In this document: positions 1 to 5,669 of the stretch, piece after piece
How the letters are laid out: every line of letters begins with the position of its first letter
Position numbering within the stretch: the first letter of the stretch is position 1
DNA from: an uncultured Collinsella sp.
Lineage (GTDB): Bacteria; Actinomycetota; Coriobacteriia; Coriobacteriales; Coriobacteriaceae
Direction of reading: 5' to 3'
Length of the DNA stretch: 10,096 nt
Assembly (NCBI GenBank): GCA_900545835.1
Contig: URBB01000077.1
Coordinates: 1-10,096, forward strand
Made by a program: the position numbers and the translations under genes
Notes under the pieces: model-generated
The model's database searches: none
Told to the model about the DNA's origin: nothing
What the model saw: the letters and a program-made list of their open reading frames with translations, nothing else

Positions 1-41
1 GGCTCCGGTCTCGTGGGCTCGGAGATGTGTATAAGAGACAG
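1..41. other. Nextera i7-side adapter (library artefact)
   Basis: Positions 8-41 match the Nextera read-2 adapter, ending in the 19-base Tn5 mosaic end AGATGTGTATAAGAGACAG at 23-41. The seven bases before it (GGCTCCG) look like the end of a library index; from memory they fit index N720, AGGCTCCG. This is not genomic DNA. Translating across it gives the familiar contaminant peptide SEMCIRDR, so any gene call starting here is false. Confidence 0.98.
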
Positions 42-211
42 GTCTCACTCCGGTGATTCGCGATTTTCGCACGTATTACCCCGAGGCGACACGTCGTTCG
101 CGCGAGCTGGGCATGTATCGGCAGAACTACTGCGGCTGCCGTTTCTCGGCCGTCGAGGCGGCCATGGACCGCGCCCGCATCCGCGACGAGCGCAAAGCCG
201 CCAAAAAGTAG
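42..211 (+). CDS. queH: QueH epoxyqueuosine reductase, 3' end only
   Basis: This is the C-terminal piece (about 55 residues) of a gene cut by the fragment end. The frame is read from 44 to the TAG at 209-211. It contains MYRQNYCGCRFS, which matches the conserved C-terminal Tyr-Cys-Gly-Cys motif of QueH (formerly DUF208). QueH is the iron-sulfur enzyme that reduces epoxyqueuosine to queuosine in tRNA and stands in for QueG in many bacteria. The motif cysteines are known in the family to serve metal or disulfide roles. A basic tail (RDERKAAKK) ends the protein. queA starts 64 bases downstream on the same strand, and QueA makes the substrate of QueH, which strongly supports the call. The N-terminal cysteine motifs lie outside the window. 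Confidence 0.88.
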
Positions 212-275
212 TTCATTTGGGACGTCAGCCTGCTAGGATGTAGAGCGGACTTTAACTATATAAGGAGAATCCGAC

Positions 276-1493
276 GTGTCTATGCGTACCGATGATTTTG
301 ACTATAACCTTCCTGAGGAACTGATCGCCCAGGCGCCTGCCGAGCCGCGCGACTCCTGCCGCCTGCTGGTGGTTGATCGCAAGGGCTCCGAGGCAGGAAC
401 GCCGCTGGAGCATGGCGGCACCGTCGAGCACCGCATCTTCCGTGACATCATCGACTATATCGAGCCGGGCGACGTGCTCGTCATCAACCAGACGCGCGTG
501 ATGCCGGCCCGTCTTATCGGTCGCAAGACGGGCTCGGGCGGCGTGGTCGAGACGTTGCTGCTCAAGCGCCGCGAGGATGTTGACCCGCTGGGCCATGTTT
601 GGGAGTGCTTGGTCAAGCCGGGTAAGCGCCTGAAGCCCGGTGCTCAGATTGAGTATCGCGCCGGTGGCGCTCATACGCCCGAGGGGGCTCCCGTGGTGCT
701 GACGGCCGAGGTCGTCGACTTTGTCACCGATAGTCGCGGCGGCCGCCTGGTGCGTTTTGAGCCGGCCGGTTGCAATGCCGCCGGCGAGCCGCGCACGCTT
801 GACGAGGCCATCCATGCTGCCGGTCACGTGCCGCTGCCGCCCTACATTACCGATTACGAGGGCGATCCCGAGAAATATCAGACCGTGTACGCCATGAAGG
901 AGGAGCACTCGGCTGCCGCTCCCACGGCGGGCCTGCATTTTACTCCTGAGCTCATGGCCGCTATCGAGGCCAAGGGTGCCAAGTTTGCCGCCGTCGAGCT
1001 CGAGGTGGGCATCGATACCTTCCGCTTGGTGGAGGAGGACGACCCCACGCAGCACGTCATGCACACCGAGCGCTACCACGTGTCGCAGAAGGTTGTCGAC
1101 GCCGTGCATAAGGCCAAGGCCGAGGGTCATCGTGTGATCGCCGTCGGCACTACCGCGGTGCGCTCGCTCGAGAGCGCGTTTGACACGGACGCGCCGGTGT
1201 CCGATCCGGCCGTGACGGCGCGCTATTTTGAAGGCCGCGAGGACGGGGCCGATACGCTTGGCCGCGGTGACATCGTGGTGCGCGAGAACGCCACGACGCA
1301 GCTTTACCTCATGCCCGGCTCGACCTATCACGTGGTCGACGCGCTGATCACGAACTTCCATGTGCCGCGCTCCACGCTCATGATGCTCGTGAGCGCGCTT
1401 GCCACCCGCGACCAGATCATGGATGCCTACGCCGCTGCCATCGAGGAGCGCTACCGCTTCTTCAGCTTTGGCGACGCGATGCTCATTTGTTAG
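276..1493 (+). CDS. queA: S-adenosylmethionine:tRNA ribosyltransferase-isomerase (QueA)
   Basis: QueA transfers and isomerises the ribosyl part of S-adenosylmethionine onto 7-aminomethyl-7-deazaguanine in tRNA, giving epoxyqueuosine in the cytoplasm. Family motifs seen in order are YNLPEELIAQ (10-19), RDSCRLLVVDR (25-35), GDVLVINQTRVMPARL (65-80), CLVKPGKRLKPG (111-122), AAPTAGLHFT (214-223), GTTAVRSLES (291-300), TNFHVPRSTLMMLVSA (359-374) and YRFFSFGDAMLI (393-404). The GTG at 276 is chosen because AAGGAG at 262-267 lies 8 bases upstream; an in-frame ATG at 282 is the alternative. At 405 residues it is longer than the usual 340-360, with extra sequence near 36-52 and 301-340. The stretch usually read as TLHVGAGTF is ELEVGIDTF here (241-249), so the usual His is absent. 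It is probably co-transcribed with queH. Confidence 0.97.
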   Translation: MSMRTDDFDYNLPEELIAQAPAEPRDSCRLLVVDRKGSEAGTPLEHGGTVEHRIFRDIIDYIEPGDVLVINQTRVMPARLIGRKTGSGGVVETLLLKRREDVDPLGHVWECLVKPGKRLKPGAQIEYRAGGAHTPEGAPVVLTAEVVDFVTDSRGGRLVRFEPAGCNAAGEPRTLDEAIHAAGHVPLPPYITDYEGDPEKYQTVYAMKEEHSAAAPTAGLHFTPELMAAIEAKGAKFAAVELEVGIDTFRLVEEDDPTQHVMHTERYHVSQKVVDAVHKAKAEGHRVIAVGTTAVRSLESAFDTDAPVSDPAVTARYFEGREDGADTLGRGDIVVRENATTQLYLMPGSTYHVVDALITNFHVPRSTLMMLVSALATRDQIMDAYAAAIEERYRFFSFGDAMLIC

Positions 1494-1519
1494 TTACGCG
1501 GTTCTACGAACCGCGTAAC
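1493..1519. repeat. 12-bp stop-proximal hairpin (copy 1)
   Basis: GTTACGCGGTTC (1493-1504) is perfectly complementary to GAACCGCGTAAC (1508-1519), with a 3-base loop. Its first base is the last base of the queA stop codon. No T-run follows, so it is not a classical terminator by itself. The equivalent hairpin after the dehydrogenase gene (4706-4733) keeps the GTTACG start but has a different inner stem. Confidence 0.85.
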
Positions 1520-1568
1520 GGCTCGACGCTGCAAACGCCCCTAAGCGGCAATCTGACGTTCAATCGTC

Positions 1569-1602
1569 GGGCATGACCAGAAGGTCAATGCCCTCCTCTT
1601 TC
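1569..1602 (+). terminator. Probable Rho-independent terminator of queA
   Basis: GGGCATGACC (1569-1578) pairs with GGTCAATGCCC (1583-1593) around an AGAA loop, leaving one bulged A at 1587. The stem is followed by a pyrimidine tail (TCCTCTTTC). The same fold, bulge and loop recur after the dehydrogenase gene at 4783-4809 with different paired bases. Confidence 0.75.
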
Positions 1603-1653
1603 ACGTCACCTTGCTCGCTTGGGGGCGTTTTCGCTGACTTCGCCAAAGCATCG

Positions 1654-1692
1654 GCAGGTACTCATTGGGGACGTACTTAAATGAGTGCCTGC
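1654..1692. repeat. Constant-loop hairpin (copy 1)
   Basis: GCAGGTACTCATT (1654-1666) pairs with AATGAGTGCCTGC (1680-1692), with one G-T wobble. The 13-base loop is GGGGACGTACTTA. The copy at 4936-4968 has the same loop length and nearly the same loop sequence but a different outer stem. It resembles REP-type palindromes; no REP-associated transposase gene is present in the window. Confidence 0.75.
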
Positions 1693-1697
1693 AGAAT

Positions 1698-1761
1698 GAG
1701 AGTGGATAATCTCCCGTTTTTGGCCTGCTTGGGGGCTCAAAGTGGGAGATTATCCACTCTC
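1698..1761. repeat. Long hairpin with 18-bp perfect stem (copy 1)
   Basis: GAGAGTGGATAATCTCCC (1698-1715) is perfectly complementary to 1744-1761, around a 28-base loop. The copy at 4976-5037 has a 17-bp stem and the same loop length. No T-run follows on either strand, so it may be a palindromic repeat element rather than a terminator. Confidence 0.85.
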
Positions 1762-1777
1762 GTCATTGGACTAGTCT

Positions 1778-1821
1778 TTGGGGACGTTCTTGTTTGACTA
1801 GTCGTTTAAGAACGTCCCCAA
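1778..1821. repeat. Inverted repeat of the GGGGACGTTCTT motif
   Basis: TTGGGGACGTTCTT (1778-1791) is perfectly complementary to AAGAACGTCCCCAA (1808-1821), around a 16-base loop. Its arms carry the same motif that forms the loop of the hairpins at 1654-1692 and 4936-4968. Read on the minus strand, the right arm continues as CATTGGGGACGTTCTTAAA, so it is an inverted copy of that unit. It lies just downstream of the coiled-coil gene on the minus strand. Confidence 0.8.
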
Positions 1822-1844
1822 TGGCTACTTGCTTGGCGGCTGGT

Positions 1845-3608
1845 TTACTTGCTTGCGAACAGCCAGACTAGGATGATCACCAGGATTGCGGCGACGATGC
1901 AGACGATGGCGCCGGTGAATTTGATGCGTGAGTCGCGGGTACGCTCGCGCACCGCGTCCTCGGTGGCCTCGAGCTGGGCGACTTCTCGCTCGGTCTCGGT
2001 GTGTTCGGCTTTGTCTCGGGCCAAGGACCCTGCAAGCGACTCGGTGATCTCTGGGTGGTCGTGCACCTCGGTCGCCTGTTCGATGATCGACTGCGCATGT
2101 GCGGCATCTGCTTGGACGTTGGCGATGGTCTGCTCCTGCTCGCGGCGTGCCTTGTCCTCCGCGGCGATCTTCTCGCGCAGTTCGCGCTGACGAGTCGCGG
2201 CGGCAGTCTTCGCCGTCTGCAACTCGTCGCGCGCGGCATCGGCTTCGGTCGTCACGGCTTGGTGCGCGCGTTTTGCGTCGGCGATAGGGGCTTGAGCCTG
2301 CTCGACGGCCTGCTCGGCTGCGGCAAGTGAATGCTCAAGGTCGGCGGTGATGTGCGGGACATCTTCTTCGGCTTTACGCAGGGCATCTGCCGTGTCGGAA
2401 ATCTGCATCGAGAGCTCGCTGGTGCGCACCGTATAGTTGGCGGGATTTGCCGAGGGATTGCGTTGCAGCTCGGCATACTCATGACGCAGCGTCTCGAGCT
2501 GGGCGCGCGTGGCGTCGACGGTTTGTTGTGCGGCGGCAATGCCGGCGTCTCGCTCTGCCTTCACCTTGTCGCGGATGCGCTTGGAATCCTCAAGACGTCG
2601 AACGAGGCGGTTGCCGGTCTCGCGCGAGCTCGCCTCGCGGGCCTCCACGGCATCGAGCGCGGCCTTCAGACGGAGCTCAGTCGCGTCATCCTCTGTCTTC
2701 ATTTGTTCGAGCTGACCCTTGAGCTCTGTCGCTTTGGAGGCGTGGGCATCACGGTCAATCTCGGCGGCCGCTGCAGTCTTTTGGGCCGTGGCAATCGCCT
2801 GGCGCTGGTCGGCGACGATCTGGTCGTAGCGGCCTGCGATATCCTGGCGCGTCTCGAGTTCCTCGGTCTGGTCAGCAATGCGCTGCTCAAGTTCGGCCAG
2901 GTGGGCGCGGGCATCGGCAAGTGCCTTTTTCGCGGCGTTCATCTCGCGCATGGCCGAGGCACCCTGGGCGATAAAGGTGCCCACGGCGTTCGCGGTGTTC
3001 GAGACGGCGGTCCCAAGATCGCGGCTCGCGGCGGGGGAGTGCGGGGCGGTCGGGCGAGCGGTGTCGGCAGCGTCCGCATCGGCAGCCTGCGGCGCGGCGA
3101 TATTGCCGGTACCGCCCTCGACCACAGAAAAGCCTGCTGCGTGCGGGTCGACCGCATCGGTGCCAATCGTGGGATGCTCGAGCTGCAGAAACGAGGGCAT
3201 GGTGCTGCCCTGGTCGGCAACCGGAGTCTCGCCGGGTACGAAGGTCGAGGCTGCCTCGGCGGCCTCCTCTTCCTCGGCGTCAACGTCAGCGTCGGCCACG
3301 GCGTCTTTCATCGCTTTGACGGCATCCATCATGGAGTCCATGACGGCGTCGAGCTCTTCTTCCGAAGAAACCTCGATAGGGCCCGCAGCTTGCGGAGCAG
3401 CATCCTGTACGGGGCGGTCGTCCTGAGCGGGCGCATCGTCGTTTTGCTCGTCTGCATCTTCGGCGCCAGGGGTTTCCGCCGTAGCGCTTTCGTCCAAGAA
3501 TGGATCGTCGAGGTCAATATCATCGCAGGTCACAGCGTCGGCATCTGCAGTGACGTCTGCGGAATCATCAATATGCTGTTGAGTCTGGGGGTCCAGCTCG
3601 TCTGTCAT
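1845..3608 (-). CDS. Tail-anchored acidic coiled-coil protein, unrecognised
   Basis: I do not recognise this 587-residue protein. Residues 1-120 are very acidic and rich in Asp, Glu and Ala, with no globular look. Residues 120-218 are low-complexity Ala/Pro/Thr sequence. About 219-558 is a long Ala/Glu/Arg/Gln heptad-like coiled coil, broken near 384-392 by NPSANPANY. A single hydrophobic helix (564-585, TGAIVCIVAAILVIILVWLF) follows the basic RIK and is followed by ASK and the stop. This predicts a cytoplasmic rod anchored by its C-terminus, with no signal peptide. The ATG at 3608 is chosen because GAGGAG (3618-3623) is 9 bases upstream; an ATG at 3614 would be only 3 bases away, and the frame stays open further upstream. 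It is convergent with queA and divergent from the dehydrogenase gene. A structural, scaffolding or envelope-linked role is speculation. Confidence 0.85.
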   Translation of the reverse strand: MTDELDPQTQQHIDDSADVTADADAVTCDDIDLDDPFLDESATAETPGAEDADEQNDDAPAQDDRPVQDAAPQAAGPIEVSSEEELDAVMDSMMDAVKAMKDAVADADVDAEEEEAAEAASTFVPGETPVADQGSTMPSFLQLEHPTIGTDAVDPHAAGFSVVEGGTGNIAAPQAADADAADTARPTAPHSPAASRDLGTAVSNTANAVGTFIAQGASAMREMNAAKKALADARAHLAELEQRIADQTEELETRQDIAGRYDQIVADQRQAIATAQKTAAAAEIDRDAHASKATELKGQLEQMKTEDDATELRLKAALDAVEAREASSRETGNRLVRRLEDSKRIRDKVKAERDAGIAAAQQTVDATRAQLETLRHEYAELQRNPSANPANYTVRTSELSMQISDTADALRKAEEDVPHITADLEHSLAAAEQAVEQAQAPIADAKRAHQAVTTEADAARDELQTAKTAAATRQRELREKIAAEDKARREQEQTIANVQADAAHAQSIIEQATEVHDHPEITESLAGSLARDKAEHTETEREVAQLEATEDAVRERTRDSRIKFTGAIVCIVAAILVIILVWLFASK

Positions 3609-3902
3609 AGGCATGTGCTCCTCATCGTAGTTTGTCACCCTATGATAAAGTCTCGCGCCGACATCCCGCGCGCTGCAGCAAAGTTTCAAAACGTGTTCGA
3701 TGGCTCGCGTCGATAGCAAAAACTCGGCCACTTTATCCAGTTTGTACTTGACATTCCCTTCGCCGAAAGACGTTGCGCCGTTCGCCTGTCATGGGCTTTA
3801 TTTTTCACTTGAACCCGCTAAAGTTGCATTTCAGCTTTTGGCGCGTTTATTTGGATGCGCGCAGCCGGCGGGTGCGCCCGTCGCGATTTGAAAGGACTTT
3901 AT
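3609..3902. promoter_or_regulatory. Divergent intergenic region
   Basis: These 294 bases separate the starts of the minus-strand coiled-coil gene and the plus-strand dehydrogenase gene, so both promoters should lie here. I see the two ribosome binding sites (GAGGAG on the minus strand at 3618-3623; AAAGGA on the plus strand at 3891-3896). There is a -10-like TATCAT on the minus strand (3642-3647) and an isolated TTGACA at 3748-3753 without a good -10 partner. No operator or RNA structure is convincing. Confidence 0.45.
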
Positions 3903-4703
3903 ATGGGACTTTTCACTGGTAAGACCGTGATCGTCACCGGCGGCGGCAAGGCCACGCTCAAGGATGGCTCCGCTGGCTCCATCGGCTACGGTATCGACAT
4001 CGCTTTTGCTAAGGAGGGCGCAAACCTCGTCATTACCGGCCGCAACGTTGCCAAGCTCGAGGCTGCCAAGGAATCCCTCGAGGCCGAGTACGGCGTCAAG
4101 GTTCTGCCTGTTCAGGCCGATGTCTCGGCTGGTCAGGACAACGAGGCCGTCGTCCAGAACGTCATCGACAAGGCCATTGAGGAGTTCGGCCGCATCGACG
4201 CCGTCGTCAACAATGCTCAGGCCAGCGCCTCGGGTGTGACCATCGCCGACCACACCATGGATCAGTTTAACCTGGCCATTTACTCTGGCCTGTATGCCAC
4301 CTACCTGTACATGCAGAAGGCCTATCCGCACCTGAAGGAGACCAAGGGCTCCGTGGTCAACTTTGCTTCGGGCGCCGGCCTGTTTGGCAATTACGGCCAG
4401 TGCAGCTATGCCGCCGCCAAGGAAGGCATCCGCGGTCTGACCCGCGTCGCTGCCAACGAGTGGGGCAAGGACGGCATCAACGTCAATATCGTTTGTCCGC
4501 TTGCTTGGACCGCTGCGCTCGAGAACTTCCAGGATGCCTATCCCGAGGCGTTCAAGGCCAATGTCCACATGCCGCCGGCAGGCCACTACGGCGACGTCGA
4601 GAAGGAAATCGGCCGCGTTGTCGTTCAGCTCTGCGGTCCCGACTTTAAGTACATGAACGGCGAGACTGTCACCCTCGAGGGTGGCATGGGCCAGCGGCCT
4701 TAG
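3903..4703 (+). CDS. Short-chain dehydrogenase/reductase (SDR), substrate unknown
   Basis: This is a complete 266-residue NAD(P)-dependent oxidoreductase of the classical SDR fold. The Rossmann start VIVTGGGKA (9-17) is followed by GSIGYGI (25-31), so the glycine-rich loop carries about ten extra residues compared with the usual TGxxxGxG. Other motifs are ADVS (72-75), NNAQ (103-106, usually NNAG), the catalytic Ser156 in NFASGAG and the YxxxK pair Tyr169/Lys173 in SYAAAK. The C-terminus has GETVTLEGG, the usual family ending. The usual fourth catalytic Asn is not obvious in AIYSGLYATYL (125-135). The ATG at 3903 has AAAGGA 6 bases upstream. It appears monocistronic and is followed by its own terminator. 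The substrate cannot be told from sequence; sugar, fatty-acid and steroid substrates all occur in this family. Confidence 0.92.
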   Translation: MGLFTGKTVIVTGGGKATLKDGSAGSIGYGIDIAFAKEGANLVITGRNVAKLEAAKESLEAEYGVKVLPVQADVSAGQDNEAVVQNVIDKAIEEFGRIDAVVNNAQASASGVTIADHTMDQFNLAIYSGLYATYLYMQKAYPHLKETKGSVVNFASGAGLFGNYGQCSYAAAKEGIRGLTRVAANEWGKDGINVNIVCPLAWTAALENFQDAYPEAFKANVHMPPAGHYGDVEKEIGRVVVQLCGPDFKYMNGETVTLEGGMGQRP

Positions 4704-4705
4704 GG

Positions 4706-4733
4706 GTTACGGCGTTTTACCAAACGCCGTAAC
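4706..4733. repeat. 12-bp stop-proximal hairpin (copy 2)
   Basis: GTTACGGCGTTT (4706-4717) is perfectly complementary to AAACGCCGTAAC (4722-4733), with loop TACC, starting 2 bases after the dehydrogenase stop codon. Compared with 1493-1519, six outer base pairs are kept and the inner pairs change on both sides, so pairing is preserved. Confidence 0.85.
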
Positions 4734-4782
4734 GGGCCGACGCTGCGCGGGCCGCATTTGGACAATCTGACGTTCAACTTCA

Positions 4783-4817
4783 AGGGCGCGACCAGAAGGT
4801 CAGCGCCCTTTCGTTTC
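4783..4817 (+). terminator. Probable Rho-independent terminator of the SDR gene
   Basis: AGGGCGCGACC (4783-4793) pairs with GGTCAGCGCCCT (4798-4809) around an AGAA loop, with one bulged A at 4802, followed by TTCGTTTC. It has the same design as the terminator after queA, with compensating base changes in the lower stem. Confidence 0.8.
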
Positions 4818-4935
4818 ACGCCACCTTGTCACAAATGCGACCCGCTCGCTGTCCGTCCTCTGCCTGCGGCGTTGTCTTGCTCCGGATGCGGCAGTTAGGG
4901 ACGTTCCTTTTCTGCCGGCAGCTTGGGACACTCCT

Positions 4936-4968
4936 TGTAGTCATTGGGGACGTTCTTAAACGACTACA
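4936..4968. repeat. Constant-loop hairpin (copy 2)
   Basis: TGTAGTCATT (4936-4945) pairs with AACGACTACA (4959-4968), with one A/C mismatch. The 13-base loop GGGGACGTTCTTA differs from that of copy 1 by one base. The outer stem sequence is unrelated to that of copy 1. Confidence 0.7.
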
Positions 4969-4975
4969 TAGAACA

Positions 4976-5037
4976 AGAGTGGATGATCTCCCGGTTTGAG
5001 CCTGCATTCAAGCTCAAAGTGGGAGATCATCCACTCT
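4976..5037. repeat. Long hairpin with 17-bp perfect stem (copy 2)
   Basis: AGAGTGGATGATCTCCC (4976-4992) is perfectly complementary to 5021-5037 around a 28-base loop. The loop contains its own 7-bp stem (TTTGAGC with GCTCAAA). Compared with copy 1, an A-T pair has become G-C on both arms. It ends 24 bases from the pdxT stop codon. Confidence 0.85.
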
Positions 5038-5061
5038 CGTTTCGTTTGTTGATTTCGATGC

Positions 5062-5649
5062 CTACATTTGGAGGAACAGTTCGTGGAGGCGGGTATCGTC
5101 GTCGAGCTCGGGGTGGAAGGTTACGCCGAGCTGGTTGTCTTGGCGGGCGGCGACGATGCGGCCATCGACTTCGGCCAGGGCCTCGGCATCGCCGTGCACC
5201 TCAACGATGCGGGGCGCGCGGATAAACGTCAGCGGCACTTCACCGTCGATGCCGGCTACCTGCCCCTTGGTTCGAAAGCTGCCGAGCTGCCTGCCGTAGG
5301 CATTGCGCTCGACGAGCACATCCATGGTTGCCAGGCGCGGCGTCCCCTTATCGTCGTGGGCGGCAAGGTCGCGCGCCAGCAGAATCAAGCCGGCGCAGGT
5401 GCCCAGGACGGGCATGCCTTCAGCGATACGGGCACGAAGCTCCTCGAGCATGCCGAGCTCGGCAAGCAGCTTCCCTTGAACGGTGGACTCGCCGCCGGGA
5501 AGTACCAGACGGTCAAAGTCCTGCTTCAAATCAGCCGCCTGCCTCAGCTCAATACAGTGTGCGCCAAGCCCGGATAGTCTTGCCTCGTGCTCGGCAAAAG
5601 CGCCTTGGACCGCCAGCACGGCAACCGTTTGGTCTGCATAATCGCTCAT
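5062..5649 (-). CDS. pdxT: Pyridoxal 5'-phosphate synthase glutaminase subunit PdxT
   Basis: PdxT hydrolyses glutamine and channels the ammonia to PdxS for vitamin B6 synthesis in the cytoplasm. The 195 residues match the family's usual length. Seen motifs are VLAVQGAFAEH (11-21), PGGESTVQGKL (51-61), the nucleophile Cys85 in GTCAGLILLA, RNAYGRQLGSF (115-125), FIRAP (142-146) and the catalytic His179/Glu181 in TFHPEL. This is a complete class I glutaminase triad. AAAGGA lies about 6 bases before the ATG at 5649. It begins 20 bases after the pdxS stop, so the two form one operon, with pdxS first. No clear terminator follows; the long hairpin of composite copy 2 lies downstream. Confidence 0.97.
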   Translation of the reverse strand: MSDYADQTVAVLAVQGAFAEHEARLSGLGAHCIELRQAADLKQDFDRLVLPGGESTVQGKLLAELGMLEELRARIAEGMPVLGTCAGLILLARDLAAHDDKGTPRLATMDVLVERNAYGRQLGSFRTKGQVAGIDGEVPLTFIRAPRIVEVHGDAEALAEVDGRIVAARQDNQLGVTFHPELDDDTRLHELFLQM

Positions 5650-5669
5650 GTGCGATCCTTTCTGCTGGA

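Larger units (their letters stand above)
1493..1761. repeat. Composite hairpin spacer, copy 1
   Basis: The 351 bases between queA and the convergent coiled-coil gene (1494-1844) contain no gene. They hold an ordered series: a 12-bp stop-proximal hairpin, a spacer with CAATCTGACGTTCAA, a bulged terminator hairpin, a constant-loop hairpin and a long 18-bp hairpin. The same parts recur in the same order at 4706-5037, also between two convergent genes. An additional inverted repeat at 1778-1821 is present only here. The parts are described separately below. Confidence 0.85.
4706..5037. repeat. Composite hairpin spacer, copy 2
   Basis: The 358 bases between the dehydrogenase gene and the convergent pdxT (4704-5061) hold no gene. 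They repeat the order of parts at 1493-1761: stop-proximal 12-bp hairpin, CGACGCTGC and CAATCTGACGTTCAA in the spacer, bulged terminator, CACCTTG, constant-loop hairpin and long hairpin. This copy has a longer stretch before the constant-loop hairpin. That stretch contains a degenerate AGGGACGTTCC unit near 4897-4907. Confidence 0.85.

Noticed and set aside
13..243. Open frame beginning MGSEMCIRDR
   Set aside because: The start is translated adapter, and the rest is out of frame with the queH fragment.
252..1361. Long open frame (369 codons) on the minus strand opposite queA
   Set aside because: It overlaps a complete, motif-rich queA. High-GC codon usage commonly leaves the opposite strand open, and the translation has no recognisable motif.
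1698..1761. Long hairpin as a Rho-independent terminator
   Set aside because: No T-run follows on either strand, and a better terminator for queA lies upstream at 1569-1602.
2331..3716. Long open frame (461 codons) on the plus strand opposite the coiled-coil gene
   Set aside because: The minus-strand frame has a good ribosome binding site, a coherent coiled coil and a terminal membrane helix. The plus-strand translation is a Gly/Arg/Leu-rich shadow without a plausible start.
1654..5037. CRISPR array suggested by the repeated short motifs
   Set aside because: There are only a few copies, in both orientations and irregularly spaced, inside hairpins; no unit-spacer periodicity and no cas gene.
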